From the NCBI GenBank assembly GCA_937942875.1, contig CALEBT010000047.1, forward strand, positions 27,134 to 91,133: a DNA stretch of 64,000 bases. The letters are read 5' to 3'. Both the position numbers and the translations under genes were made by a program. Origin of the DNA: an uncultured Ignavibacterium sp. GTDB lineage: Bacteria > Bacteroidota > Ignavibacteria > Ignavibacteriales > Ignavibacteriaceae. This document shows, one piece after another, positions 53,558 through 63,078 of the stretch. The notes beneath the pieces are model-generated. The model ran no database searches, was not told the DNA's origin, and saw only the letters and a list, made by a program, of their open reading frames with translations. Position 1 is the first letter of the stretch, and every line of letters starts with the position of its first letter.

Positions 53558-54376
53558 ATGGAATTAGTCAATAAAGATATTGTAGAAAAACAAATTGGAA
53601 ATTCAGAGAAAAGCTCTAAGTTAAAAGTAAAAGTGAAAGATCTTGATTTTTACTACAGTGATGTTCTTGCTTTGGAAAAAATTTCAATGAATATCCCCTC
53701 TAATCAGGTTACTGCTCTTATAGGTCCGTCTGGTTGTGGTAAATCTACTTTCTTAAGAACTTTGAACAGAATGAATGATTTAATAGATGGTGTAAGAGTT
53801 GAAGGTGAAATTATAATTGATGGTAAGGATATTTATAAATCAGGAATAGATGTAGTTGAATTAAGAAAAAAAGTCGGAATGATTTTTCAAAAATCAAATC
53901 CTTTCCCGAAATCAATTTATGAGAATGTAGCTTTCGGTTTGAGAATCGGTGGTTTGGGTAATAAATCCAAATCCGAATTGGATGAAATAGTTGAATTGAG
54001 TCTGAAACAAGCTGCCCTTTGGGATGAGGTTAAAGACAGATTAGAAGAATCTGCACTTGGTCTCTCAGGTGGACAACAGCAAAGACTATGTATTGCGCGT
54101 GCTCTTGCCATTAAACCCGAAATTCTGCTGATGGACGAACCTGCCAGTGCGTTAGATCCGATTTCAACTGCTAAAATTGAAGAGTTAATTCACGAACTAA
54201 GAAAAAATTACACTATTGTAATAGTTACTCATAATCTTCAACAGGCAGCTCGTGTTAGTAACTATACAGCCTTTTTCTATCTGGGTCGTTTGATTGAGTT
54301 TGATAAAACCTCAAAAATCTTTACTAATCCATCAAATAAGCAAACCGAAGATTATATTACAGGCAGATTCGGTTAA
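53558..54376 (+). CDS. pstB: Phosphate ABC transporter ATPase PstB
   Basis: The 272-residue ATPase has Walker [10 protein letters not shown] (56-64), Q-loop [19 protein letters not shown], the signature [16 protein letters not shown] and Walker [14 protein letters not shown]. The PstB-specific KSNPFP and [13 protein letters not shown] are present. It powers phosphate import with PstC and PstA and is followed 23 bases later by phoU. Confidence 0.98.
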   Translation: MELVNKDIVEKQIGNSEKSSKLKVKVKDLDFYYSDVLALEKISMNIPSNQVTALIGPSGCGKSTFLRTLNRMNDLIDGVRVEGEIIIDGKDIYKSGIDVVELRKKVGMIFQKSNPFPKSIYENVAFGLRIGGLGNKSKSELDEIVELSLKQAALWDEVKDRLEESALGLSGGQQQRLCIARALAIKPEILLMDEPASALDPISTAKIEELIHELRKNYTIVIVTHNLQQAARVSNYTAFFYLGRLIEFDKTSKIFTNPSNKQTEDYITGRFG

Positions 54377-54399
54377 AATTTATTTAAAAGGAGAGAAAA

Positions 54400-55089
54400 A
54401 TGGAACGTTTATTAGATGAACATTTAGAAAAACTAAAGACCAGAGTAATTAAAATGTGTAGTCTGGTTGATGAACAGGTTCAGCTTGTAAGTAAAGCACT
54501 TGATGAAGATAATCTTGAATTGGCAAAATATGTTATCGAGCAGGATAAAAAAGTTGATAAATTCGATTTGAAAATCGATAAAATATGTCAAAAAATTTTT
54601 GCACTTACTCAACCAGTTGCAATGGATTTAAGACTGATTATGTCTTCTATGACACTTAATACTGATCTGGAAAGAATTGGGGATATTGCAGTAAATATTG
54701 CTGAGAATCTTATATTGATCGAAAAGAAACCGGATTTTTATTTTCAGACAAAACTTCCTGAAATGTTTTCAAGTGCCAAGAAAATGTTAAAGAATGCTAT
54801 TGATGCTTACATAAATGGCAATCCTGAACTTGCAAAATCTGTTATACACGATGATGGAGAAGTTGATAAATTAAATTCTGAAAATCATTCTATCCTTAAA
54901 ACTATAATGAAACAAAGTCCGGATAATATAGAAGGGGCTGTTGCTTTATTGGTTATTTCAAGAGAATTGGAAAGAATTGCGGATCACTCAACAAACATTG
55001 CAGAAGATGTTTTCTTTATTTACGAAGCTCAACTAATCAAACATAAATACGAGAAATTCTTTTTTGAAGATTCTTCTGATGAAGATTAA
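54400..55089 (+). CDS. phoU: Phosphate signalling protein PhoU
   Basis: PhoU restrains PstSCAB and the PhoR kinase when phosphate is ample. The 229-residue protein has two three-helix repeats with the metal-binding signatures VIEQDKKVDKFDLKIDK, LNTDLERIGDIAVNIAENL, and RELERIADHSTNIAEDV. AGGAGAG precedes the ATG. The stop TAA overlaps the stop of the convergent TetR gene in a shared TTAA. No phoB or phoR is in the window. Confidence 0.97.
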   Translation: MERLLDEHLEKLKTRVIKMCSLVDEQVQLVSKALDEDNLELAKYVIEQDKKVDKFDLKIDKICQKIFALTQPVAMDLRLIMSSMTLNTDLERIGDIAVNIAENLILIEKKPDFYFQTKLPEMFSSAKKMLKNAIDAYINGNPELAKSVIHDDGEVDKLNSENHSILKTIMKQSPDNIEGAVALLVISRELERIADHSTNIAEDVFFIYEAQLIKHKYEKFFFEDSSDED

Positions 55090-55664
55090 GGCAGAAAAGA
55101 TTTTATAATTGATTTTATCCGCGAATCACTGAAAAGATTTTTTTCTGTTCCGTCTTTGATTAGTTTGTTGTTTATAACTGATATCATCCAGCTGAGATAA
55201 ACAAGCTCTTTTGGTATTTTATCATCATATTTTTCAATTTGCTCCCGATTAAGAAAACTCATAACAAGACCAATAATTTTAGATTCATCTGCTATTAATC
55301 TCTCTAATAATTCTGATTCTTTTTCATTCAATTCTGATGAAATTTTTCTTATAAATAAAAGTGAAATAATCTTATTATCTGAAAGAATATTATTCTTTAA
55401 TTCAAAATACTTTATGAATCTTTCTGATATATCTATTGTTTCGTCATTAAATATTGATTTGATTTTTTCAATTATATCATTCGATTCCCATTCAAGTACA
55501 GCATTATATAATTCATCTTTTGAAGTGAAATAATGATATATAGTAGCTTTCCCAATTCTGATATCTCTTGCAACTTCTTCTAAGGTAGTTTTATAATATC
55601 CGAGTTTAGAAAATCTTTTAGAAGCCGCTTTAATTAACTGATTTTTTCTTTCGTTGTTTTTCAT
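55086..55664 (-). CDS. TetR/AcrR family transcriptional regulator
   Basis: The 192-residue protein has the N-terminal TetR helix-turn-helix (AASKRFSKLGYYKTTLEEVA, IRIGKATIYHYFTSKDELYN, about residues 9-50) and an all-helical ligand domain with no family clue. It is divergent from kdsA and convergent with phoU. The target is unknown: TetR genes often regulate themselves and a neighbour, but kdsA is a housekeeping gene. Confidence 0.92.
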   Translation of the reverse strand: MKNNERKNQLIKAASKRFSKLGYYKTTLEEVARDIRIGKATIYHYFTSKDELYNAVLEWESNDIIEKIKSIFNDETIDISERFIKYFELKNNILSDNKIISLLFIRKISSELNEKESELLERLIADESKIIGLVMSFLNREQIEKYDDKIPKELVYLSWMISVINNKLIKDGTEKNLFSDSRIKSIIKSFLP

Positions 55665-55731
55665 AGCGTTAAAATAAAAATAATTCGTATAAAAAATTAA
55701 ATTTATGGAATTAACATTTCACATAGTTTTT

Positions 55732-55759
55732 TTGCTTTAACTAATTTCTGTTGTATAAT
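55732..55759 (+). promoter_or_regulatory. Possible sigma-70-type promoter for the kdsA-lptB operon
   Basis: TTGCTT (55732-55737), 16 bases and TATAAT (55754-55759) lie in the 221-base gap between tetR and kdsA, leaving a leader of about 120 bases. The -10 box is perfect and the -35 box matches four of six. AT-rich sequence gives many chance TATAAT boxes, and Bacteroidota-type promoters differ. The near-identical TCTTAAACA at about 55793 and 55832 was also noted; its meaning is unclear. Confidence 0.35.
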
Positions 55760-55885
55760 TTTTAATATTATAATTTATATTCAGTAATCCTGTCTTAAAC
55801 AAAAAATGCTGTCTGTGCCTTTTTAAGATTGCTTCTTAAACAGTCAAAAAATTTTTATTTTAAGCCATAATTATTAAAAAATATT

Positions 55886-56704
55886 ATGATCGAATTAGGA
55901 AATATTAAAATTGGTGCTAATAAACCATTGGTTCTGATTGCTGGTCCTTGTGTAGTAGAATCAAAAGAAATCATTTTCCAGACTGCAGAAGAAATAAAAA
56001 GAATCACTGATAAACTTGAAATTCCTTTTATTTTCAAGTCCAGCTTTAAAAAAGCTAACAGAACGAATATTAATTCATTTGTTGGACTTGGAGACAGAGA
56101 GGCAGTTAAAATTTTAAGTGAACTTCGTCAAAATCTTAGTATCCCAGTATTAACTGACATTCATAAAGAAACGGACATTGACTTAGTATCAGGTTCAGTT
56201 GATATTATACAAATTCCTGCTTTCTTATGCAGACAAACAGATTTACTTTTAGCCGCTGGTCAGTCGGGATTAGTGGTAAACATCAAGAAAGGGCAATTTC
56301 TTGCACCAGGGGATATCAGACACGCCGCAGAAAAGGTTGCTTCAACCGGAAATAAAAAAATAATGCTTACTGAAAGAGGGACAACATTTGGATATCATAA
56401 TCTTGTCGTTGATATGAGGTCACTTGTGATAATGAAAGAATTAGGTTATCCTGTTGTAATGGATGCAACCCACTCCGTTCAACTACCAAGTAAAGAAAAT
56501 GTTAGTGGTGGAGAACCAAAATTTATAAAACCACTTGCAAAAGCTGCTGCTGCGGTTGGAATTGATGCATTGTTTTTAGAGGTTCATCCCAATCCAGAAA
56601 AAGCCTTGAGTGATGCTTCAAGCCAGTTGCCTTTAAATGAATTGGAATCACTTCTTACAGAAATTAAAGCAATAGATTCATTAATAAAATCTTTCAGTAA
56701 ATAA
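55886..56704 (+). CDS. kdsA: 3-deoxy-8-phosphooctulonate (Kdo-8-P) synthase KdsA
   Basis: KdsA condenses arabinose 5-phosphate and phosphoenolpyruvate to Kdo-8-phosphate for lipopolysaccharide. The 272-residue TIM-barrel enzyme has LIAGPCVVESKEI, FKSSFKKANRT, IQIPAFLCRQTDLL, KGQFLAPGDIRHAAEKV, TERGTTFGYHNLVVDMRSL and MDATHSVQLP. No Cys is seen at the N-terminal metal position of metal-dependent forms (the barrel start reads AGPCVVES), so metal use needs comparison. It is 10 bases before kdsD. Confidence 0.97.
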   Translation: MIELGNIKIGANKPLVLIAGPCVVESKEIIFQTAEEIKRITDKLEIPFIFKSSFKKANRTNINSFVGLGDREAVKILSELRQNLSIPVLTDIHKETDIDLVSGSVDIIQIPAFLCRQTDLLLAAGQSGLVVNIKKGQFLAPGDIRHAAEKVASTGNKKIMLTERGTTFGYHNLVVDMRSLVIMKELGYPVVMDATHSVQLPSKENVSGGEPKFIKPLAKAAAAVGIDALFLEVHPNPEKALSDASSQLPLNELESLLTEIKAIDSLIKSFSK

Positions 56705-56714
56705 AAAAAATTAA

Positions 56715-57716
56715 ATGAACAATCATCAGAAACTAACTCTTACTAACGATCAGATTATAGATCACGCAAAAGAAGTAATTCGTATTGAAGGAGAAGCTGT
56801 CTTAAATCTTATAAACTCTATTGATAACGAATTTGTAAAAGCAGTTGAAATAATTTATAAATCAAAAGGGCGAGTGGTGTTAACCGGGCTTGGAAAAAGT
56901 GGCCTTATTGCCAGAAAAATTGTGGCAACTTTAAACTCAACGGGCACACCCGCAATTTTTCTTCATCCTACTGATGCATTGCACGGAGATTTAGGAATGG
57001 TTAGAGGTGAAGATGTTGCCATTGTAATTTCCAAAAGCGGTGCAAATGAAGAAATTTTGAATCTGCTTCCTATATTTAAACGGATTGGCGTTAAAATAAT
57101 TTCAATGACGGCAAATAAAAACTCTAAGTTGGCTCAGCAATCGGATGTATTTTTAAACATTTATGTTAAAGAAGAAGCCTGCCCATACGATCTGGCACCA
57201 ACTGCATCTACCACTGCAACATTGGCTTTAGGTGACGCAATTTCAGTTACTCTTTTGCATCTTAGAAATTTTACAGTGGAAGATTTCGCTTTACTTCACC
57301 CTGCCGGTAGTCTTGGTAAAAGATTGTCTTTGAAGATAAAAGAGATTATGATTACCGGAGATAAAATTCCTATCGTTAAAGAAAATGATTTAATGACGAA
57401 AGTTATTTATGAAATTTCCAGTAAGAGACTCGGAACTACTTGCGTGGTTAATGATGATGGCACTCTTACAGGAATTATTACAGATGGAGATTTAAGAAGA
57501 CTTCTTGAAAAAACTTTGGATATTAAAAATCTTTGTGCTGCGGACGTAATGACCAAAAATCCAAAAGTAATTAAATCTGATACTCTTGCTTCTTTTGCTT
57601 TGCAGATGATGGAAAACTTTAAAATCACTTCACTGATTATTATAGATGATAATCTAAAACCAATAGGTATCATTCATTTACACGAGTTAATTAATCTTGG
57701 ACTTCAATCCAGATGA
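56715..57716 (+). CDS. kdsD: Arabinose-5-phosphate isomerase KdsD (KpsF/GutQ family)
   Basis: KdsD makes the arabinose 5-phosphate used by KdsA. The 333-residue protein has an N-terminal SIS domain (GRVVLTGLGKSGLIARKIVA TLNSTGTP, HGDLGMV, AIVISKSGANEEILNLLP, ACPYDLAPTASTTATLALGD A) and two C-terminal CBS domains (about 205-330). The cysteine/aspartate and catalytic His region are conserved. Its direct link to kdsA and lpt genes supports the Kdo role rather than GutQ. Confidence 0.96.
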   Translation: MNNHQKLTLTNDQIIDHAKEVIRIEGEAVLNLINSIDNEFVKAVEIIYKSKGRVVLTGLGKSGLIARKIVATLNSTGTPAIFLHPTDALHGDLGMVRGEDVAIVISKSGANEEILNLLPIFKRIGVKIISMTANKNSKLAQQSDVFLNIYVKEEACPYDLAPTASTTATLALGDAISVTLLHLRNFTVEDFALLHPAGSLGKRLSLKIKEIMITGDKIPIVKENDLMTKVIYEISSKRLGTTCVVNDDGTLTGIITDGDLRRLLEKTLDIKNLCAADVMTKNPKVIKSDTLASFALQMMENFKITSLIIIDDNLKPIGIIHLHELINLGLQSR

Positions 57717-58246
57717 AATATCTTTTGTCTCTTCTGATGATGTTATCATTTTTTAGTTGCAAAAGTGAAAGACTAAAACCGCCCATCGATTATACTTTTA
57801 AGGATGAAGATATTCCTTTGCAGGAATCCTGGAATTCTGAAGTAACTTTTTCTGACTCAGGAAAAATTAAAGCAATTTTATTTGCTGGTCATATTCAGGT
57901 ATTTCCTCAGAGAAATGAAACAATTATCAACGATGGAGTTAAAGTTGATTTTTATGATGAAGATCAAATTAAAACTACAACTCTTACTTCAAAACGAGGC
58001 AGAGTAGATGATTTAACAAGTGATCTTTATGCAATTGACAGTGTTGTGGTATTTAGTGACAGTCTCACAGTTTATACGGAATTGATAAAGTGGAAAAATG
58101 ATGACAGAAAAATTGTTTCTGATAAATTTGTTACTATTATCTCTCCAACAGAAAAAATTCAAGGTTATGGTTTTGAATCTGATCAATCACTAAAGAACTA
58201 TGTAATTTATAATATCACTTATGTGACAAGAAGAGATACGATTTAA
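57713..58246 (+). CDS. lptC: LPS transport protein LptC, lipoprotein-type
   Basis: LptC links the inner-membrane LptB2FG extractor to the periplasmic LptA bridge. The 177-residue protein has a LptC-type beta-jellyroll (SGKIKAILFAGHIQVFPQRN, VDFYDEDQIKTTTLTSKRGR VDDLTSDLYAIDSVVV). Its N-terminus ends in a lipobox, LSFFSC (Cys16), so it is anchored by lipid rather than by the E. coli membrane helix. It overlaps kdsD by 4 bases and lptA by 1. Confidence 0.9.
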   Translation: MKYLLSLLMMLSFFSCKSERLKPPIDYTFKDEDIPLQESWNSEVTFSDSGKIKAILFAGHIQVFPQRNETIINDGVKVDFYDEDQIKTTTLTSKRGRVDDLTSDLYAIDSVVVFSDSLTVYTELIKWKNDDRKIVSDKFVTIISPTEKIQGYGFESDQSLKNYVIYNITYVTRRDTI

Positions 58247-59631
58247 TGAAAATATTAACACTTATCTTTTTTCTCTCAGTTAACCTTTTTGCTCAAAGTG
58301 AGTTGATTACTATTGTTGGAGATAGTCTTAAAGGAATGGTAATTAATGGAGAGTCAGTAAGAGAGGTTTCCGGAAATGTAGTTCTTACTCAAGGAAATGT
58401 CAGAATTACTTGTAATCAGGCTATTCAATACCTTGCGAGAAATGATGCTGAACTAATCGGCAATGTAATTGTTACTCAGGACACCTTGACAATCAGAACT
58501 GAAAGAGGATTTTATTTTGGTAATCTTAGAAAGACTACAAGCAACTCCAAAGTAACACTTGATGATAAAAAAATAATCCTTTCGGCAAATCAAGGCGAAT
58601 ATTTTTTTGATGAACAGAGAGCATTTTTCAAAAATGATGTTAGGTTATATGATACTGTCTCAACTCTAACATCAGAAACTTTGACTTATTACAGAAATGA
58701 GGATAAGGCTATCGCAGTTGGTCTGGTTAAAATTGTTGATATTGAAAATACAATATATGCTGATAGTCTGGAGCATTACCGAAATCTGCAAAAGTCTTAT
58801 GCCTTCAGAAATGTTCTAATAAAAAATAATAACAATAATGTACTGGTCTTCGGTAATTATCTCGAAGATAACAGATTAACCAAATATACTCTTATCGATA
58901 AAATGCCTTTGTTAATTCAGATAGATACAGTAATCGTGAAAAAAGATGATGATACCGAAGATATAACCTTCGACACTCTTTTCATTTCCTCCGAAAAAAT
59001 GGAGGTCTTCAGAAATGCAGAAGATATATTTATTGCAACTGATTCAGTAAAAATTATACGAGGATTATTTAGCTCATTAAATGATATTACATTTTTCTTC
59101 AGGGACTCTTCAAAAATCATTACTCATAAAAAAGCAGACGAACTAAAGCAACCTGTAATCTGGTACGGCTATTCTCAATTAACAGGAGATTCAATTACAA
59201 TCTGTCTCGTAGATAATAAAATCAATCAACTTGATGTTGATGGCACTTCATTTATGTTGACGCAAAATGAAAATTTTCCTGAAAGATTTGACCAATCTTC
59301 CAGCTCTGCAGCAAAGATTTTTTTTGATAATAATAAAGTAAAACGTGTTGAGTATTTTGAAAATGTATTTTCCATTTATTTTATGTATGATGAAAATCAG
59401 CCGAATGGTTTAATTAAAGCAAATTCAAAAGATGCTGTTATTTATTTTGATGATGATGAAGTTAGTGATGTAAAATTAATTGGCAATCCGGGAACTGAAT
59501 ATTATCCTGAAAATCTTGTTGAAGGCAGAGAAAGAAATTTTCTGCTGCCCAAGTTCAATTTAATTCAGGCAAGACCATCTAAAGATCAAATGTATGAAAA
59601 ATTAAAGAATTTTAAATGGCACACACATTAA
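58246..59631 (+). CDS. lptA: LptA/OstA-like periplasmic LPS bridge protein, long form
   Basis: The 461-residue protein has a signal peptide (about 1-16, ending LFAQ) followed by several OstA-type jellyroll repeats ([61 protein letters not shown]). E. coli LptA has 185 residues; this longer kind is common in Bacteroidota/Chlorobi and could span more of the periplasm in one chain. The end overlaps lptB by 16 bases. Confidence 0.88.
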   Translation: MKILTLIFFLSVNLFAQSELITIVGDSLKGMVINGESVREVSGNVVLTQGNVRITCNQAIQYLARNDAELIGNVIVTQDTLTIRTERGFYFGNLRKTTSNSKVTLDDKKIILSANQGEYFFDEQRAFFKNDVRLYDTVSTLTSETLTYYRNEDKAIAVGLVKIVDIENTIYADSLEHYRNLQKSYAFRNVLIKNNNNNVLVFGNYLEDNRLTKYTLIDKMPLLIQIDTVIVKKDDDTEDITFDTLFISSEKMEVFRNAEDIFIATDSVKIIRGLFSSLNDITFFFRDSSKIITHKKADELKQPVIWYGYSQLTGDSITICLVDNKINQLDVDGTSFMLTQNENFPERFDQSSSSAAKIFFDNNKVKRVEYFENVFSIYFMYDENQPNGLIKANSKDAVIYFDDDEVSDVKLIGNPGTEYYPENLVEGRERNFLLPKFNLIQARPSKDQMYEKLKNFKWHTH

Positions 59632-60353
59632 GAAGCGAAAATCTTGTTAAAATTTATAAGAAGCGAAAAGTTGTAAATGATGCCTCTGTAAAAGTTTCAA
59701 AAGGGGAAATTGTCGGTTTATTGGGTCCTAACGGAGCGGGAAAGACAACTACTTTTTATATGATTACCGGAATGATAAAACCTGACAGCGGGAAAGTTTT
59801 CCTCGACGAAAAAGAGATTACAAAAATTCCTATGTATCAACGAGCAAGACTTGGAATAGGTTACTTACCTCAGGAAGCTTCTATTTTTAGGAGACTAACT
59901 GTGGAAGAAAATCTTTTAGCTGTTTTGGAAATGACAAAATTGAATGCAAAGGAACGTAAAGAAAAATGTGAAAAATTGTTGGAAGAACTTTCAATCACCA
60001 GAATAAGAAAAAGTATTGGTTTTCAGCTTAGCGGAGGCGAAAGAAGACGTACTGAAATAGCTCGTGCTCTGGCTACTGATCCAAGTTTTATCCTTCTCGA
60101 TGAACCTTTTGCCGGTGTTGATCCTATCGCTGTTGAAGATATTATGAATATTGTGGCTAATCTTAAAAATCGTGGTATTGGAGTTCTGATTACCGACCAT
60201 AACGTTCACGAAACTTTAAGCATTGTTGATAATGCCTATATTCTAATAAACGGAGTAATTTTCAAGCAGGGGACTGCACAAGATCTTGCTGAAGATGAAG
60301 AAGTACGAAAACTTTATTTAGGAGAAAAATTCCGTTTGGACAGATATAGTTAG
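59616..60353 (+). CDS. lptB: LPS export ABC ATPase LptB
   Basis: LptB drives lipopolysaccharide extraction with LptF and LptG. The 245-residue ATPase has Walker [44 protein letters not shown] (LptB-specific), the signature [16 protein letters not shown] and Walker [20 protein letters not shown]. It starts inside the lptA end (ATG at 59616). No terminator was found after its stop. Confidence 0.97.
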   Translation: MAHTLRSENLVKIYKKRKVVNDASVKVSKGEIVGLLGPNGAGKTTTFYMITGMIKPDSGKVFLDEKEITKIPMYQRARLGIGYLPQEASIFRRLTVEENLLAVLEMTKLNAKERKEKCEKLLEELSITRIRKSIGFQLSGGERRRTEIARALATDPSFILLDEPFAGVDPIAVEDIMNIVANLKNRGIGVLITDHNVHETLSIVDNAYILINGVIFKQGTAQDLAEDEEVRKLYLGEKFRLDRYS

Positions 60354-60680
60354 ATTTAGAGAGAATTACCTATTATCCTATCTACTTGTAAGTGAACCTG
60401 TATTATTTTGTAATGCAGGAAAACGCATCCCTGAAGTCTTCGTTATCATACTTAATACATTAAGAGATTATCAGATGCCTTTGGAATTTTATTTTAAGTT
60501 CTTATAGCACACATAAAACCAAGACTATTTCAAAATGATTTTCAGTAACAAACTCACAGACAAATATACTTTAAGGATTGTTTGTTAATAAAAATCAGAT
60601 TTATCTGTCAAATAATTGAGAATATAGAACCTTTTTGTTTATTTTTATCATAAATTAGATTATAATTTTTTGGGTTTTTT
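60354..60680. other. 327-base intergenic stretch with no recognised feature
   Basis: AT-rich sequence between lptB and the zinc-ribbon/FHA gene. I found no coding frame of note, no tRNA, no clear terminator stem, and no sigma-28 or sigma-54 site. TATAAT at 60661-60666 is too close to the next ATG to be its ordinary promoter. Something in here must start the FHA operon, but I cannot point to it. Confidence 0.5.
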
Positions 60681-61337
60681 ATGAAATGTAGAAATTGCAA
60701 AAAAGAAAATCCTGAAGGTACCAAATACTGTAAATATTGCGGAGAATTACTGTATGAAATGATATCTTGTCCAAATGGCCATCATTACAATTCTTCTGAA
60801 AAATACTGCCCCTACTGCCCGCCTCCCGACACTGAAAAAACAGTCATTTTAGATGATATGAAAACTATTGCTGAAAAAGCTGTAAAATCTGTGGATTCTT
60901 ACGATAAAACAGTTATTGATAATTCAAAGACAGAACTTGAAAAACTTGAAGGTAACTTCAGCGATAAAACAGTAATCGCATCAGCAGAACAATCCAAACC
61001 TCAGTTAGAGAAAATCTCTCCCCAGAATTCAAGAAAATTAATAGGATGGTTAGTCACTTTTGATATTGATTCCAACGGCAAAGATTTTAGATTATTTGAG
61101 GGCAAAACTACTATCGGAAAAAATAATAAAAATGATATAATAATTCTGGACCCTTCTGTTTCAAATAATCACGCTATTATTCTCTACAGACCTCTTGATA
61201 AAAAATTATATATTCAGGATAATCTCTCTACAAATGGTACCTTTGTTAATGATAAACTTATAGATGACAAGCAAATTCTTTCAGATAATGATATAATTAA
61301 AATAGGTAAAATCAATCTTAAAGTTAAATTGATATAA
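60681..61337 (+). CDS. Zinc-ribbon and FHA domain protein
   Basis: The 218-residue protein opens with two treble Cys clusters (Cys3, 6, 17, 20; and Cys30, 43, 46 with His34/35 nearby). A linker holds three Asp/Glu-Lys-Thr-Val-Ile motifs (Thr54, Thr77, Thr97). The C-terminal FHA domain (about 125-215) has TIGKNNKNDIIILDPSVSNN HAIIL and DNLSTNGTFVND. FHA domains bind phosphothreonine. The linker threonines look like kinase sites, so the protein may switch between self-binding and partner binding. It lies 17 bases before a VWA-FHA gene. Confidence 0.88.
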   Translation: MKCRNCKKENPEGTKYCKYCGELLYEMISCPNGHHYNSSEKYCPYCPPPDTEKTVILDDMKTIAEKAVKSVDSYDKTVIDNSKTELEKLEGNFSDKTVIASAEQSKPQLEKISPQNSRKLIGWLVTFDIDSNGKDFRLFEGKTTIGKNNKNDIIILDPSVSNNHAIILYRPLDKKLYIQDNLSTNGTFVNDKLIDDKQILSDNDIIKIGKINLKVKLI

Positions 61338-61354
61338 TAATTTCAGGGGTTTTT

Positions 61355-62872
61355 ATGAAAGTATTTTATTTATTCATCCTTTTAACAAGTTCATTCTTAT
61401 TTGCTCAGAATATAAATCTCAAACTTATTAAAACAGAAACAGAGAGATTCCCAAACGTATCTTCTGGTTTGCAGGTTTATGATAATTACGATGAACCAAT
61501 TACAGATTTAAAGCCTGAAAACTTTAAAGTAACATTATCCGGTAAATACGCCGATTCAATCAAAATTACCACTTATAAACAAAGCGGAGCAGGTATCAAA
61601 ATAGTTCTTTGTATTGATGTATCAAAAACTATGGTTGGTGAACCATTTAATGCTTTGAAAAAAGCAGTTAATAAGTATATTGATGAGTTAAGAAATACTG
61701 ATAGAGTTGCCGTTTATACTTTTGGAGATGATGTAACTATGCTTTCAGACTTTAGCGGCGATAAACAGTACCTTAAAGATATTATCAATAAAATTAAACC
61801 CGATGGAAACTATACAGAACTTTATTCAGGATTGTATAAAGCTGTAAAAAAATTAGCTGATGATAAAGATAAAGAAGGAAAAATCGTCGTTGTAATCAGC
61901 GATGGTAAGGATGAAAGTAAAACTAATACTTATTCAGATAAGGATGTTATAGAGCTCGCAAAAGAAAACGGAATTCCTGTCTTTGCAATTGGTTACACCA
62001 AAATTGATAAAATTTATCTTCAGTCCCTTGAAAAAATTTCTGATAATACAAACGGCAGATATTATTACTCGCCGGATGAAGAAAATCTCGAAAAACAATA
62101 TAAAAAAATGAACAATCAGATACAGAATATTTACCTGCTTAACTATACTTTTTTTGATTTTGCAGGAGATGGAAATGAACATACTCATACTGTAACTGTA
62201 ACTAAAAATGGCAGTGCTAAATCGGTCTCAAATAAAGTACTTATTCCAGGTGGTATTGCTCCTGTAAAGAAACAAGAAATTCTTATCAAAGCTGATGAAA
62301 ATTATATAATTTATTATGTTATTGGCGGTGTTGGTTTGGTTGCTGTTGTTTTTCTATTCATTGTTTTATCAAAGAAAAAGAAAAAGGCAGTTGAAGAGAT
62401 TTCTCAGCCTCAAGCCGGCATTTCAGAACCTGTTAAAGATTCTTCTGAGAGTGAAACTGTAGTCGTAAAACAGGAGGTCGAAGAATATGCGGGTGACAAA
62501 ACAGCTATAGATTTAGATAAAACTGAAATTTCAGGAATTTCGGATTTATCAGGTGAGCGAACTGTTATTTTAGGTCAGGAACCTGCAGCTGCTAAGTTAG
62601 ATTTTAAAATTGGAACACTTGCCGGGCAGTCTTTTTCTCTAAACAAAAAAGTCTTTAAGATTGGAAGACGGCAGGATAATGATCTGATTATAGACGATAA
62701 AACTGTTTCAGGTTATCATAGCGAAATTCATTTTGATGGCAGGACTTATTCGATTATTGATAAAGGCAGCACCAACGGTACTTATGTTAATGGTACTAAA
62801 ATTTCTCAACAGCGTTTGTTTAGTGGTGATACTATTAAAATTGGAAGCAATGAAGCATATTTTATAGGCTGA
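61355..62872 (+). CDS. Membrane VWA domain protein with cytoplasmic FHA domain
   Basis: The 505-residue protein has a signal sequence (about 1-17, ending LFAQ) and a periplasmic VWA domain (about 75-270). The MIDAS starts IVLCIDVSKTM (DxSxT rather than DxSxS), with a Thr in GNYTELYSG and an Asp in VVISDGKDE. One membrane helix (about 322-342) and a basic stop (SKKKKKA) follow, then a linker with Thr motifs (Thr368, 383, 403) and a C-terminal FHA domain (FKIGRRQDNDLIIDDKTVSG YHSEI, KGSTNGTYVNG). It could pass a periplasmic signal to a Ser/Thr kinase network. Confidence 0.88.
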   Translation: MKVFYLFILLTSSFLFAQNINLKLIKTETERFPNVSSGLQVYDNYDEPITDLKPENFKVTLSGKYADSIKITTYKQSGAGIKIVLCIDVSKTMVGEPFNALKKAVNKYIDELRNTDRVAVYTFGDDVTMLSDFSGDKQYLKDIINKIKPDGNYTELYSGLYKAVKKLADDKDKEGKIVVVISDGKDESKTNTYSDKDVIELAKENGIPVFAIGYTKIDKIYLQSLEKISDNTNGRYYYSPDEENLEKQYKKMNNQIQNIYLLNYTFFDFAGDGNEHTHTVTVTKNGSAKSVSNKVLIPGGIAPVKKQEILIKADENYIIYYVIGGVGLVAVVFLFIVLSKKKKKAVEEISQPQAGISEPVKDSSESETVVVKQEVEEYAGDKTAIDLDKTEISGISDLSGERTVILGQEPAAAKLDFKIGTLAGQSFSLNKKVFKIGRRQDNDLIIDDKTVSGYHSEIHFDGRTYSIIDKGSTNGTYVNGTKISQQRLFSGDTIKIGSNEAYFIG

Positions 62873-62880
62873 TCAATCCT

Positions 62881-62909
62881 GTTTTCGATTAACCTGTAAA
62901 TCAGAAAAC
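62881..62909 (+). terminator. Possible hairpin after the VWA-FHA gene
   Basis: GTTTTCGATT can pair with AATC and GAAAAC (one bulged A) across an 8-base loop, 9 bases after the stop. No T-run follows, so it is at best a weak or rho-independent-like processing hairpin. The rest of the gap to 63078 is AT-rich with nothing recognised. Confidence 0.25.
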
Positions 62910-63078
62910 AATATTATTCAGACTATTCTTAATGGTGTATTTTATTTATGAAAGTTAATTGTGCCTGTGAATGTTGCTATTTGAAAATTTTATTATTTAA
63001 AATTCTTAAAATGAAATCAATATTAAATAAAATTGTAATTGATAATTAAAAATTTTAACAAATAATAATTGGTGATTT

